A stretch of DNA of 64,000 bases from Triatoma infestans (lineage: Eukaryota; Arthropoda; Insecta; Hemiptera; Reduviidae): positions 1 through 64,000 of the forward strand of contig JAAEAF010001970.1 in assembly GCA_011037195.1 (NCBI GenBank), given 5' to 3'. Below the pieces are notes generated by a model. That model did not search any database, was not told the DNA's origin, and saw only the letters and a list, made by a program, of their open reading frames with translations. The position numbers and the translations under genes are program-made. Position 1 is the first letter of the stretch; every line of letters starts with the position of its first letter. This document shows positions 23,225 to 36,009 of the stretch, in pieces.

Positions 23225-23540
23225 TTCTATAACGCCTTCCTTTATTAATTTTGATCTGGTGCATTCCGCCTCTAACGCTTTTGTGCAAATCGCACAGACG
23301 CTTTTGTGCATATCGGACAGACGCTTCCCCTCACAGTCAAATCGACTGTCATAGAAAGTAACCACTTTTCTGATCAGTTGTGCCGTAGTTACTGTGCTCA
23401 ACTTAAAATGGCGAAAATTCCAGCCACTGAGGGGTTGTGCCAAAAGATATGCTGATGGCAGTACCGGTACTCCCTTAAAAAATGCCAGCCTCAACACCAG
23501 CATTAATCCTGGAGCCATCTGTATGGGTCAATTTCATTTT
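23225..23540 (-). pseudogene. LINE RNase H fragment
   Basis: Reading the minus strand from about 23523, TDGSRINAGVEAGIF is the start of an RNase H domain in non-LTR retrotransposons. After a shift, LSTVTTAQLIRKVV...YDSRF and RSKLIKEGVIELKF continue with the general spacing expected. The rest of the element, to either side, could not be recognised. Confidence 0.45.
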
Positions 23541-23544
23541 TCCT

Positions 23545-24050
23545 CGTGTGGGCCTATCAGTGTGATAATTAAAAATCCTTATTTGGTTCAAAATGATGGT
23601 CGGTGTTATTAGGCCTGATTCCATACATAATTCATGTCTTTACTCAGGTTCCCGATTATCATCATGAGCCTCTCTAAATTCTACATGAGTTTTGGATGTG
23701 AGAAGTAATTGTAAGGCCTGTAGGCATAGCGCTTATGGCCCCAGCCAGCCTTTCACTGTAATTAGCAATTTTCCTTATAAATCTTCTTATCACCAGAGAG
23801 AGAACGTTGATCAGACCCCAGGTCTTATCAAAATCCTTAACAAGTTGAAAGAAGTTGTTGCTTTGTCTGTTAGTTTTTTTTTTTTTAAATGATTGACCCA
23901 ATTTAGCTTTAGGCCTAGCTTGAATCCAAGATCTCCATGACAAAAAGGAGATTTCCTCCGCAAGGAAGGGCCTTATCTAATTTCCTTCTTTTAATAAACA
24001 GTATCACAGGAAATTTCTATGAGATTACATTGAACCCTATTCTATCACGT
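23545..24050. other. probable LINE-derived but unassignable sequence
   Basis: Less AT-rich sequence upstream (minus-strand sense) of the RNase H fragment. It may be the same dead element, but no RT motif can be read. Confidence 0.25.
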
Positions 24051-24053
24051 CAA

Positions 24054-24155
24054 CTAGCGGTACGATTCAGTGTTTGCAATTTTGTATTTCCGGTAAATAT
24101 TCAATTTTGAAAATGTGACACGATAGTAATATTTCCTTTTTTCACGAATCTCAGG
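24054..24155 (+). repeat. R-family right-end fragment
   Basis: 'tatttccggtaaatattcaa', 'gaaaatgtgacacgatagta', 'atatttcctttttt' are the terminal lines of the family. Confidence 0.6.
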
Positions 24156-24431
24156 AAAAAAAAAGCAATTTTTGTTTTGTAGAAAGTGCGCCCTCTGTGT
24201 ACGAGAAATCGCATAACAAGCTCAAAATTAATATTCCGAAAATTATATGAAATTATTGTCTTGTTATTTCTTCTAAGGACCCTCCAGTCTGAAAAATAAA
24301 TAATTTCTTAATAGGGGCTTTCAAAAAAAGTAATATTTTAATTACATTAGTATTTTATTTATAATTAATGAAACTGTAAGGTAACAGGTTTAAATACAGC
24401 AAATAAAAAAAATTGTACCAAAAAAAATTGA

Positions 24432-24440
24432 AAAAAAAAT
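24432..24440 (-). terminator. RNA polymerase III terminator of tRNA-Cys
   Basis: Nine consecutive T residues on the minus strand, two bases past the discriminator position. A second T-run lies just beyond. Confidence 0.85.
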
Positions 24441-24442
24441 TA

Positions 24443-24514
24443 AGGGGGCACCCGGGTTTGAACCGGGGACCTCTCGATCTGCAGTCGAATGCTCTACCAC
24501 TGAGCTATACCCCC
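24443..24514 (-). tRNA. tRNA-Cys (GCA)
   Basis: A complete 72-nt cloverleaf without intron. The acceptor stem is GGGGGTA/TGCCCCC with one G-U pair and discriminator U. The D stem is GCTC/GAGC with AGTGGTA, the anticodon stem TTCGA/TCGAG, the anticodon loop CTGCAGA with anticodon GCA, and the T arm CCCGG-TTCAAAC-CCGGG. The A and B boxes are intact and a T-run follows, so it looks functional. It decodes UGC/UGU. Confidence 0.95.
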
Positions 24515-24515
24515 A

Positions 24516-25800
24516 ACTTGTATGTTAGAAGAACTTATGTTGTATTTCACGTTTTATAATAGTAATAATAATACGGATTATGATTAAATTTAGAATAACA
24601 AAAATGTTAAATTAAGGTCACCAAATGTGAAGTTGATTCTAATATTTCTATTATTAATACATAGTGAAAAATAACTAATCTATTCATATATATAATAGAA
24701 AAGTTAATAATCTAAATCAAGTATTTCTAATTTTTCCCCCTGATAAATGTGTTAAAAGGAAAAAGGGAATCAAATTTAAAAAGTTAATATAATTAATTCT
24801 TGATTTTAACTATTTCCATTTTTAAACATTTCTTTTCTCATAAAAAATTAATTTTATGTTATTTTATTAGGTCTGTTTCTATTCAATAAAACGATGCAAT
24901 TATGCAATTTATTGAGGAAATTAATACAGATTTTTATATTCTATCAATATTTTATTAATTTAATAGCATTAATACACTAAGCAAATTGAATTGCAAAGAA
25001 ATTACAACATAATAATAATTGTTCAGTAAGAGAAATAATGTATAATCTATTTGTAACAAACAATATTCAGACATTTTTATATCAAACTATTAATACCCAT
25101 TAGGTTTGGTTCCACTTTATAAATTTAATTTTCCATTAAATAATAATTAACAAAAAAATCTAGTAAAAGTGTTAATATTAAGAATTTCTTAAGATAATTT
25201 ATTTGCTGAAGTAATAGTAGTTGTACGTAAAGCCGCTAGATAGCTCTGTAAGGTTAATATTAGAGCATAGATTTTCATTAAATGCCTTTCCATTTCAAAC
25301 CGTTAATTCTCTCGAAAGATAATATATAAATAATTCTAAGCTAATTACCTTTTATTATCCTAAAATTGTTAATTTAATGTTTGAAGATTAATTTTCATAT
25401 CTAAAAATCGCAGAGGAACTTGAAGTGGATTTTAACTTAATTTCCTTGAAAGCAGGAATTATTTTTTTAAATGTTAGATTTTATTTAATATTATATGGAT
25501 AGTAGAACCGTAGATTTTGCTGAAATAGTTATATACAAAGTAAAGTAATGGCTATTTTTTCAGGCGTACTTTACGTTTAACTACCGATCAGTTGCCGTGT
25601 AGCAAACATACTTTATTATATATAAAATAAAATCCATGGCCAAGAACGGCAATCAAAACCAGTATCACTAAATACCCCATGCTGGTGGGCCATGCTTCTA
25701 ATCGAGCTAACGTGGTGCTTTAAATAGGTGATATACGTATAAAATCGCGAAAAATAAAAAAATAAAAAATTCAATAATTTTGCACATTCGGCTCACCTAT
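24516..25800. other. very AT-rich gap
   Basis: No gene, tRNA or recognised repeat apart from simple A/T runs. Confidence 0.5.
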
Positions 25801-25825
25801 TTCTTATTATCAATATTACAAATAT

Positions 25826-26665
25826 ATGGGAAGGAATAGCTCAGGGATAGCGCTACTCACATCGGACTTTCCAAGTTCCACAGCAACCACTGATGCTCTT
25901 AGAATACCCAAGCGGCCTTATGCGGCGCGCTCTATGTCAAATCCAAGAAAACTTATGTACATTTAAATTTAAACTAACGGACAGGCGCTTCCCCCCTAAA
26001 ATCATTTTTTGCAAAAAAATGTTTCAAATAAAATTAATACGTTTTTATCTATGCAGCAAGGACTCCAAGTATAAAGAAAATCGTAGCTATTTTCAAGGAA
26101 ATTCAAACAAAATCAAAAAGGTATTCTGTAAAATCGCACTTCCGAAAAACGGATTTTCTTCAAATTCAGAAGTCTGTGACTACTGCTAAGTTATTATTAA
26201 TATTATGTAGAAGGTAAATGTATGTACTGATTTTGTACTTTAGAGAGAAGCACAACGCTTTTGTCCCCCCCGGGAAAATGAATGAGAAAATGTTTCATAC
26301 AAAAGTGATAGATATTAACGGGTGTAGATAGCATACGAAGTTTAAGAAAATCGTTGGAGCCGTATTTAGAAAATCACAAAAACTGAAAAAAAAAAAAAAA
26401 TCATTCAGTAAAATTGCTTTTCCGGTTGATGGATTTTGGCCGAAATGTTTGCGGTGGTAGTAATAAACGGAAGACCATGTTTGAGCTTTTTGCGTCTTTT
26501 CGTTTTTGAGATATTCTGTTAAAACACTTACAGACTATTGGCTAAAAATATTTTTTTCGTATTCAGAGGACCCCAAAACATGAATTTCCGGTGAAAATTC
26601 AATGTTGAAAATCTGGCACAATTGTAGTACTTCCTGTTACTAGAAGAAGTCCTTACTCCTTAAAG
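25826..26665 (+). repeat. R-family copy, with tRNA-like text at its left edge
   Basis: The R part spans about 25905-26665 ('cggccttatgcggcgcgctc', 'gtaaaatcgcacttccg', 'gttgatggattttggccgaa', 'atttccggtgaaaattcaat'). Just before it, at 25830-25860, AATAGCTCAGGGATAGCGC resembles a tRNA A box and may be the head of a broken SINE. No good B box follows. Confidence 0.6.
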
Positions 26666-26669
26666 TAAA

Positions 26670-28895
26670 AAACTATTCGTAACTACCAATCCAAAAATAA
26701 AAAATCCCTTTGTATGGGTAATTATATCATTGAAACCGTTAAAGAATTTGTTTACCTGGATCTCTTCTGACATCGGGAACCAAAATTCCGTGTGAAATCA
26801 AAAGAATGATCATATTTGCCAAAAAATGTGTGCATGTATCTTTATTGCTTATAAACAAAAGTTATAACAAGGAGTTTAACAAAACTAGTATTACAATCAC
26901 TCTTACATAACAGAACAGAAATATTTCAGAGTATTTTAAAATTCAACGAAATTAAATATAACTAATATAAATATTTTTCATCACTGCAATAAAACCTAAG
27001 GTTGGAATAAACATAAAATCTAACTAGTAATTACTTTTTTTAATTCAAGCGATTTTTATACGAAAAAACATAAATCATTAATTTTGTGCATAAAAGTACA
27101 ACTGGATTAAGTTAAATAGTTTGAGACGGGGGCCGGTCACTTTGAAGGAAGATATCCTATTTAAACTGCTGTACAGAAACACCAAAGGTGTGGAAGATCT
27201 AGATCACAGTGGCAACGGTGTCGTGCAAGATGTGCACAAGAAATCGGATGGCGAATGCAAAATCAAGAGATGACTAACGCAAAAATTCGAAGATCTGTAA
27301 TAGTGGGTTGTAATGGCCACTGGATAAAGTGAGGGGAGGAGAATTAAACGTTATGTAAACAGTTCCTGTTTGAAGCGAAATTGGGGAAATAAAAGTGTTA
27401 CAAAAGAAAAATATGTGATGATTTTATGTTTGGTTAATCATCAAATGAAAAGAATATATGAATTAATAAAAACGATATTAAATTAAATCGAAAGGTAACT
27501 ATAAAATGTAGCGTACATTAGTTTATACATATATACACATATGTTTGTTTAGTGTTGGCGTAAGTTAGGTAAAGCGTGTGAGATGTAGCTATCAACTAGA
27601 TAGACATTTGGGGACCGAAACCTAACGGCTATATTACCACTATATCGTGTGCAAATTCCAGTGATGGCGGCCAACACAAACTGAATTTACTCTCTTGATG
27701 TTGAACTGACGCACGTCATCACTGTATACACCCCCCTTCCGCCACCATTGCCATTTATAAACTCAAAACATACATACCTACACACTCTCTCTATGTGTGT
27801 GATTTCTCCTCCCTAACTATCCTTCAACAGTCTCGGACACTGCTGGGGGGTTGGATAGCGATGAGTGGGGAGGGGGGACTGTTGGTGGAAATTTAACCAC
27901 GTTACTCTGTAACAGGACAGGTTTGTAGATCAAAGTAGATCCAATCTTGTACTGACGCGCAACTGCCGTGTGTATAACACATACATACATAGAGTCTGCA
28001 AGAGATACATAGTGGAGGGGGGAGAGAGAAAGAGAGAAAATGTTGGCCCGTTTGGACATCAGTCAAGAGGGACCATAGTATTACAGCGAGCCTGCGGGTG
28101 GGGGAAATTGGAGCGACACTCAACGGTGATAACGCAAATCAACTTACCGACTCTCTCTCTTTATCTGCTGCCACGGCTCCCATCCTTCTGCCACATGTAA
28201 TCTCCCTGTCTATGTGTAGTAACGTTTCTCTACTTTGATCGTTCTGTTTTTTTTTGATGGGGAATGAATTAGAGGAAGGCTGTGTCTAAAAAGAAATCTG
28301 ATCAATTAAGTTCACACAAACTGTCGTTCCCTGAGATCCTTTTGTGGATTTATTTATTTATACCGTAATAAAATAACAAAACAAATCTTGACACTCATAT
28401 ACCACTCGTACGGATTTTCTCTTGAGACAATTTTCAGAATTCCTATTGTCAAATTCTCTTGAAACTTGGAACCTTCACTAACCTAGTTGGCCTAGAACAC
28501 GAGTTTGTTTCGCTAGTGGGGCACCACTTGATGACGTCGAGCCTAGAACACGATACCACTGGCAGATTATATGTAGTGAGATAAAGGAGACTTCCATATA
28601 ACTCCTGCCATGGGACCGACGCTTTCATCCTGATTTAGATGCTTTTATCCTGGTGATAAACTGGCGATTGTAAGAAGAAATACCCTCCCAAAAACACTTC
28701 CCAGATCATGAGAACGAACGCTTTTAGTTGAGAATGATTTCCACCATGGTACCAGTAGGGAGGCACAGTTTCAGGTCGCCGTGCACGTGAATCCCTTTCC
28801 AAAAAAAAAATAAAATAAAATAAATGCACCAGCAAGTATACAGGAAGGTTACGGTTAAAATCCATTCAAATTGCAACTTTACTAAAGGTTATTGC
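26670..28895. other. gap, mixed AT-rich and unique GC-richer sequence
   Basis: The segment 27120-27350 might be the 3' end of a LINE (one frame reads GRSRSQWQRCRARCAQEIGW), but this is too weak to call. The segment 27600-28250 is less AT-rich with CT- and CCCC-rich patches and no matching repeat in the window. It could be the 5' region of an unseen gene. Confidence 0.35.
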
Positions 28896-28899
28896 CACC

Positions 28900-29640
28900 C
28901 CCCTCCACTGTTTTCGCGATTTTCAAGAAAACACGGCTATAATGATTTTCTTCTTAGTTTGCACACATTTTTTACTTTCTTTTACTTCTAGTAAGAGGAT
29001 GGATTGGGATGGTGTCCAAGACCACTTACGAAATTCGCTCTTTTGTTTCGAGGTCCCCTGAGTCTTTAGTGAATGATCTTTATGAAGTGGTGTGTGAGTT
29101 ATAGTGAATGATCTTTATGATGGTGTGTGAGTTATTAGTGAATGATCTTTATGTGGTGGTGGTGGTGGTGGTGGTGTGTGTATGTGTGTGTGTGAGTATG
29201 AACTAAATATCTCGAAAAATAAAAATCGCAGCAAGCTCAAACTCTGTATTCGTTTAGGTACCACCATCGCATCTAACCCGAAGGTTTCGGGTAAAATCCA
29301 TTAACCGGAAGTGCGACTTCATTGAATGTTTTTGGCGATATTTTCCGAAAACGGTTCTTTAAACTTGGTACACTATCCACCTGATGAATGTCTATCACTT
29401 TGTTTGAAACAATTTCCCGGAAAAATTGAGTTTTTGTGAAATTCAGGGGCCTGAGGCGGTGCGTCAGGGATTCCTCTAACGTATCATTTCGGTATAGTGT
29501 ATGGTTGCGCCACCTATCTGATAATAAACATTTGAAGCGGCAGAATTCCAAATTTGAAGAAAACCCGACTTTACACAGTAGATTTTTGGGGGTATTTTTT
29601 GTAAGTTTCTTGCAAAGCGACCACACCGATTTCTTTTAAC
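28900..29640 (-). repeat. R-family copy
   Basis: Reverse complement of the family: 'tttttactttcttttact' (terminus), 'gaggtcccctgagt', 'accatcgcatctaacccgaa', 'ccggaagtgcgacttc', 'cgaaaacggttctttaaact'. A short tandem of about 35 bp (three units starting GTGAATGATCTTTATG, 29069-29154) and a (GGT)n/(GT)n tract lie inside it. Confidence 0.75.
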
Positions 29641-30061
29641 CACTTAATGCACTCATTCGAGTTAACTTGAGTATAAAAAAACTTATTTTTAGTTGCTGTC
29701 GGCCTGTAAAAACAAGTTGATACAAGTTGCATCTTGTTCGTTTTCATTACAGTATTGATGTATCCATCACCTGTGAATGTAAGCTATTCCATTTCACAAT
29801 TGCGTATTCGTTCGCCAGAATTCCCTATATATTATTTGTATAACATTTTTTGTTATTCATTTTTACGTTATATTATCCACACTATGACGTTCCTCTTTAT
29901 GTCTTTATTTGGTAAATGGTAATGGTAAATAGTGACCAAAAAAAATCGTAATTATCGAGATTTTTTTTGTAGCCCGAGTTTACTCGGTTCGGCCAAGTAT
30001 ACAAAGTTAGTGAATTTCTTTTTTGCAAAAGTGACATTTTTGTGTTTTTGTTTTTTTTACA

Positions 30062-30857
30062 GATTTGTTACTGTTCTGTTGTGTGGGCGTGGGTATGTGG
30101 CGTCACCATCGCCCACCCTTCGGGGTGCAATCAGCCTCTGGCTCTCCAGGTTGGGGAATCCCTCACCCCTCCTAATCCAATCCTGATCCTTTCCCCTTGC
30201 AGGGTTGCCTTAAGTTACCTGGGTTACTAAAACCGCTGTACTTGAGGCAATGGACAGGAATCAGTAGATGGAATCTGTCGATCCATCGGGCGTGCGATCA
30301 GTCACGCTAGCTCGTTAGAGTTGAAATACTAAACTACGGGCGCAAGCCAGTTTCCAAGCCAATTGCTTGCAATTGAGGTAGGATTCATAGTGGTCGTGGT
30401 TTAACCAATAACTCCTATGACCGAGGTCATGAGTTGAGCGGGAGGAGACTCGCAATATAAATTAAACACCGGTGTCAGCACGTAGCTGGAAGCGCATTTA
30501 CTCGGTGTGCGCGGTTTACCAGAGCCTGCTAGCGAGTACCTTCTCTAGCTTCTGGGAGTAGAGAGTGACCACTATGTGGGATCACTCTGCGCACCAGTTG
30601 AGAGTATCTCAACCTGCCCTTAAATGGATCAAGCGGGGAGATACTTCGGCACTTCTGCTATGGTCGGGTATTGCACTAAAAGTCTTTCCATGGTAGTGAC
30701 ATCCCCTTCTTGTTAAACGATCCCGCTGCTTGCAACGGGGGACCGGTAAACCCCAAGCGGGTAGGTACGGTCTTTAAAGATCCCCCTCAGTACTTAGAGG
30801 GAAAAGGAGTATACGGGAAGAATGTTCTTTTGTATATAAATAAAGTGATTAAAAAAA
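30062..30857 (+). ncRNA. GC-rich block packed with stem-loops, possible structured RNA
   Basis: Roughly half GC in AT-rich surroundings. No long open frame. Hairpins by eye: GTGGGCG/CGCCCAC (30083-30089 with 30110-30116); CACCC-TTCG-GGGTG (30114-30127), a C(UUCG)G tetraloop; CTGG/CCAG (30138-30149); GATGGA/TCCATC (30267-30287); GCGTG/CACGC (30290-30307); ATGACC/GGTCAT (about 30417-30430); GAGTGACCAC/GTGG..TCACTC (30563-30587); GTTGAGA/TCTCAAC (30597-30613); CCCTC/GAGGG (30784-30801). It ends with AATAAA (30839-30844) and an A-run, as a retroposed or pol II-terminated transcript would. I do not recognise the family. A LINE 5' UTR or a retroposed non-coding RNA are alternatives. Confidence 0.4.
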
Positions 30858-31200
30858 TTGGCGAATAAACGACCTCTTTCTAATTTTTTATTGGTGTGTT
30901 GAAGGGTTGATCTTGGAATGCTAACTGCACAGATCTGCACCAATCACTTTTATTTGTAACATTTTACCGAAAAAAAGAAAATGATTTTACTTTGGTCTGT
31001 GGAATTTCTACCGTTAAATTTCGAACGTTATATGGAGCTTGTTCAGTGTTTTTGGCACTTTATTCTGAACTACAATAAATTACTCTACTACCTACCTCGG
31101 TGGGGGTACCTGTCTCCTCACCACCTCTATATTTATGGTAGAACAAATGAGTGAAATTTTAAGTTTAAAGAACTTGGTCTTTCTATATATAATTGAATTA

Positions 31201-31246
31201 CCACTAGGAACAGATAGTCGTGTGAGTGTTTCACACCAGATATGTT
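31201..31246 (-). repeat. isolated R-family stem-loop end
   Basis: GTGTGA (31220-31225) pairs with TCACAC (31231-31236), followed by CAGAT, the form seen at the left end of R copies. The body next to it does not look like R. Confidence 0.6.
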
Positions 31247-31249
31247 TTT

Positions 31250-33795
31250 GTTGCATTATGTATATTTTGCCGGAAACGTTAATTTTGCGAGAGTTATTGC
31301 GGAAGGATGTGCTCGTGATTTTAGGCTTTTAGATTGTCTCTTAAAGTCATATTTCATTATTATGCACGGATTCTATCACATACGAGTAAATAATGTTGAA
31401 GAAATCTTTCTATGTAAATGGTTATGTGTATATGGTAAATAAGGAAATCAAATGATGATTGCTGAAGAAAGAGGGAAACATATAACTGAGACTGTAACTC
31501 GCAATTTATATTTTAACGTCCTAAGTAAGGAGAGAAGAGATAATGCAGCTAAAGTGACCGAACGATGAGTTATGATAGTTGTTGGTTGGTAGCATGGTAA
31601 ATGTAGAATGGTGGAACGTTACTTTTGTCAGTTGCTTGAAGAATGGTGTGACCAGTTAGAATTCTTGCTTGAACAGTGGTGAGCTATTGTGCTATCCTGG
31701 TCCACTTTTCAAGATTGAGGCTCATGAAGCAACTGGTCTTTACTCCTTTAAGTTCATCTAGTGATTGTCTATTACTTTTTAGAGTTGATTTGGTGACTGC
31801 TTCGATCTCTTTAAAGTAAAGGTGGTAACTGACTCTAAGCCCATGAGATGTTCAGCTTATACTCTTATTTCGTTTAGAGTTAGAGACAGCTTTTAGGAGA
31901 GGGCTGTCATGATTGAAGCTCATTGGCCCATACACCGTTATGGGCGTGACAAAGGGTGCAGTGCATAGTTAACATGCGCTTGGAAGCGGGGTACTAGCGC
32001 CTTGGTGCGATTGCTAATAGAATTACAGTTCTATTATAAGAGTTCAGTTCAGAGAATTAGAATTAGCTTTTCTGCGCCAAATTTACTAGCTATTGGTTTT
32101 ATTACAATGATAAATTATTACTTTTAATTTATCCAGTCATTGAATTTCATTTAAGTTTCTTTCTTATTTCTTAATTTATTATCGGTTATTGATCATTTTG
32201 TTGTGTTATTTATTATAAATAAATAAAGTGGATATATAAGATAAATAATAGAATCTAACTACTATATTTTGTATCATGTGTAGTGGGAAAAGAACCAATA
32301 TCTATATATAATGTTTTATGGTTGTTACATTTAAAAGCCATTTATCTATCTATATATGATCATATATGTGGACCCAAACAGATATTATGAGGGGAATATT
32401 ACGGTTAGAGTAACTATATATATATATAGTAAGTAATATTATATCTCCCTGTTTGGCCAAATACATTTGTAAGAAGAAGCGGGCTTCTTACTACCAAAGC
32501 AGTGAGAGAGCGCCACTGTTCATCCCAACTTGATAACAAGTAACCAAAACGAGTATATAATATACAGAAATGTTGGGTTTCCCCACTACCGTGTATTCTT
32601 CTTCTTCTTCTATAAGGAAAGGATTTCCACATCATTTAACATTAACTAAAAGAGGAGTTGTGTCTTTAAACCACCCCCTCCTTTTTATATAACATCTCGG
32701 TCTAACAGAGTACTTTCTCTCTCTCTCTCTCTTCCCTCCCCCCACACCTCTCTGCTCGTATCATCGTTTCACTATAATTTTTGTGGCACCCCCACGATTT
32801 ATCATGTCAAAGAAATATGAAAAGGTCATATCCGTAGTAGTAGTGTAGTGTGGCTATAAGCCACTATTTTTCAATACTAAGAGGCAGCGGGTGGCAGAAA
32901 CTGGAGCCGCCTTCGCAATCCCCCCCCCCCCACACACACACATCCCTTGCACTAACTGCCCGAAAAGTTTTTCTTCATACTTCCTTCAGTTACTTCTGTT
33001 TTCGGGCTTTCAGTTGAGAAAAAAACTTATTCATTGCTATATAAAAATGTCATTAAGCATGAATTGAATAGGAAGTACTTTTTGGGAGAGGAATGGTAGG
33101 AGCGGCAAACAACTAATGCACACTGATACACCTCCCCATTACAAGAGGGGGCGGCTCGCACACATACACAAGCTCATCTATATAGATATTTGATATGTTT
33201 CCTGACAATATTGCCCATAATGTAGCTGAACTAAGCACATGCCCTCTAACCCCGCTCGACGGCTGGTTGCTTATCATTTTTTTTTTATGAATATCTGAGA
33301 GTCCAATAAAACATATATCGTAAACAGATCTTTAGTTGTTACAATGTATATTGAAGTTTTTTATTTTTATATTTATTATTGGCCATACTTCCTGTCTTCT
33401 CTTTACATAATAGAAGAAAACAAACAAAAGTACGCGAGGAATTTAAAAAACAAAACAAAACAAACTTTTGCTGTGAACAGATACTCACATACACACCCGA
33501 CTTTCTCTTACGCCAGTTAATAACCATTATAAAATTGAAAATGTTCTTTAAATTTCAATTTTTTTTTTTTTCTCAAGCAATATATGTCAGAAATTTGGAA
33601 AAGTTTTAAGTCAATTTGAAAATGCTATAATTAATGAAAAATCAAGCCGTTCAAAGAAAAGACCAAACTGATACACTGCCCGCCGGATGAAGTATAATTC
33701 TGCATTAAATTATTCACACAAATATTTATTCGAAATTCTAAACATAACGAAATATTGGAAAATAACTGTGAAATTCATCTTCTTCTTTTTTCTTT
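31250..33795. other. gap without recognised gene
   Basis: The segment 31460-32070 is unique-looking and moderately AT-rich, with no long frame. There are CT microsatellites near 32715-32731, a poly(C) near 32920, and CA runs. No feature I can support. Confidence 0.4.
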
Positions 33796-33799
33796 ATTC

Positions 33800-33870
33800 C
33801 TCGGAAGTATTGCTCTCGAGTCGAAATTGGGTTTTCACCGGAATCATGTTTTGAGATTCCCCGAGTACTA
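33800..33870 (-). repeat. R-family right-end fragment
   Basis: 'ttgggttttcaccggaatca', 'gttttgagattccccgagta' are the reverse complement of the family's right end. Confidence 0.5.
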
Positions 33871-34194
33871 AAGACGCTAATGATATGCATGTTTTTTTAT
33901 TCCTTTACTAGTCCCCTAATGGAGGAGAATTTATTTTCCACATGCTGCATGATACGTAATACATGTGTTGTTATAGCAAATTAAATTAAATTAGTTTTAT
34001 CTAGATAACAATTTATAACAAATTATATTGAATTAAAACAACCAGTAATATAAAGAAAACAATATTGATTAAGAAAAATGGGGACAAAATTAAGATAATT
34101 AATGAAAACTAAGCATTCTTCTCCATTCCGTGCTAATTATTTATAAAATTGTCACATTATACATCAAATCAAATTCAATTTTTGCACTTACTCA

Positions 34195-34400
34195 CTTCCG
34201 AGGCTCTACGATCCTTGTACAACCTTGGCCTCACCAACGACTGATCCACCACTGATCTCTGTCTAATGTTATATTTCGCCATCTTCTCATTCCCATAAGA
34301 CGGAGATCCTGCTCAGTGACATCCAGCCATCTTAGCCTGGGACGTTCTCTTTGTCTCTTCACTCTCGGCTTGCCTTTCAACGTTCTCCTAAGAAGTCTAC
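34195..34400. other. unidentified, less AT-rich segment
   Basis: Text such as 'gaggctctacgatccttgta' and 'catcttagcctgggacgttc' stands out against its surroundings and resembles sequences I associate with dispersed insect repeats. I cannot name a family. Confidence 0.25.
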
Positions 34401-34429
34401 AGTTCAGAAATAATGGAATTTCATCCGAA

Positions 34430-35245
34430 AAACTTCAAACGTTAATGCAAGAAAGTTCTAGTAACAGGAAAGTATTGCAGTCTTGTCAAATTTTTGAAAT
34501 TGATCCAGAAATATGTTTTGAGGTCCCTTGAGTACGAAAAAATGTTTGTATGAACAAAATAAAAAAGCGTAGGTAACTCAAAATTGGTATTCCGTTTTGG
34601 TACTACTAAGCATCTGGACACGAAGGTTTCATGCAAAATCCATCAACCGAAAGAATTCAATATGAAAACGGTTCTAAGATTTTCCTTAAACTTCGTGTGC
34701 TATTTACTCACATAAATACCTATCACTTTAATTTGGAAACATTTGCCGGAAAAATTGATTTTTGGGGGTACTGGGGGACAGAAGCTTTGTTCTAAAATAC
34801 CATCTCAGTACAAAGTATGGTTCTGCCAATTTAAATTATAATATTAATTTAAATTAAAAGCATTTATAGAATTCTAAATTTGAAGAAAATCGATTCACCG
34901 GAAGTAGATTTTTTAGAATTTTCTCGAAAGCGACTAGAGCGATTTTCTTTAAAACTGATGTGCTCACTGCGGAGATACAATCGATAACTTTTGTTCAAAA
35001 TATTATTTGGGAAAAAATTAGGGGCGATCTGGAGTCGTTTTCAATTAGATCAAAATTTAGACTCCTCTACCAGCTTCAGTTCCAACAAACAGCGCGCCCA
35101 TACTAGTTAGCCCCCCTTTGGGGGGGGGGGGCAAGACCACTTATACATTTGTAAACATTACAATTTAAAGAAATGTTTTCTAACATATTGCATTAAGAGA
35201 AATCACACTCCCGTCTCAGTGTTGCACACCAGATTTTTTTTTTTT
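34430..35245 (-). repeat. R-family copy, near full
   Basis: Reverse complement from 'gaggtcccttgagtacga' through 'ccgaaagaattc', 'cggttctaagattttcctta', a second module near 34880-35000, to the stem-loop end 'gttgcacaccagattt' near 35222. Confidence 0.75.
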
Positions 35246-35725
35246 TTTTACTCTCTCAGCACTTATTATGTGAAAGACGGGCCTAAATTTTCCGAGCGCT
35301 GATCTAGTTACAGATTTGTACACATTGACCACGTAGAGTGAACCTAGTTAGAGAGAGACAGACTGAAAGTGAGAGAGTGGGTGCGTATGATTTGTGAAAG
35401 AAGCCATCTTGGGACACTAACTCACCTCTGCTAAAACACATCTGATGTTGTTATCTCAATCAAAGAATCCCACTGGGAAAGCTGACATCAACATTACATA
35501 TACACATACACACATAAATACATTTCTCTCTCTCTCTCTCTTGCCATCCCTTAACTCCCAGTATTCTGGGGAGAAAGACGCCATATACGCATTCCTTTCT
35601 TTTATAACAAATAAATTTCTCTTTTATCATTTTATCGTTAGTTACTTTTAACTTTCTCATCCTGCCGGAAAAGGAAGTGTTGCGATCGTATCATTTTCCA
35701 AGTTCAGTTTTACTGAAAGAATATC

Positions 35726-35953
35726 ACGTGTTGAGAGACGTGTTGAGTACGAGAAAGAATATACACGTGTCAAGAGACGCCCTAAGTACGAGAAAGAATA
35801 TTCACGTGTTGAGAGACGCCCTGAGTACGAGAAAGAATATACATGTGTCGAGAGACGCCCTGAGTACGAGAAAGAATATACACGTGTTGAGAGACGCCCT
35901 GAATATGAGAAAGAATATACACGTGTTGAGAGACGCCCTGAGTACGAGAAAAA
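35726..35953. repeat. 39-bp minisatellite, about six units
   Basis: Units read acgtgttgagagacgccctg followed by agtacgagaaagaatatac. The last unit is cut short. Because 39 is a multiple of three and no stop occurs, both strands stay open: plus repeats RKNIHVSRDALST and minus repeats YSFSYSGRLSTRV. I do not take either as a gene, since the open frames end soon outside the array. Confidence 0.9.
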
Positions 35954-36009
35954 TGTTTTTAAAGAATATTCTCTCTCACTCACTAAATGTTTGTGTATGA
36001 TGTGTGTGA

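Noticed and set aside
27120..27350. LINE 3' end
   Set aside because: The single frame with basic residues lacks the specific RT or tail motifs needed to call it.
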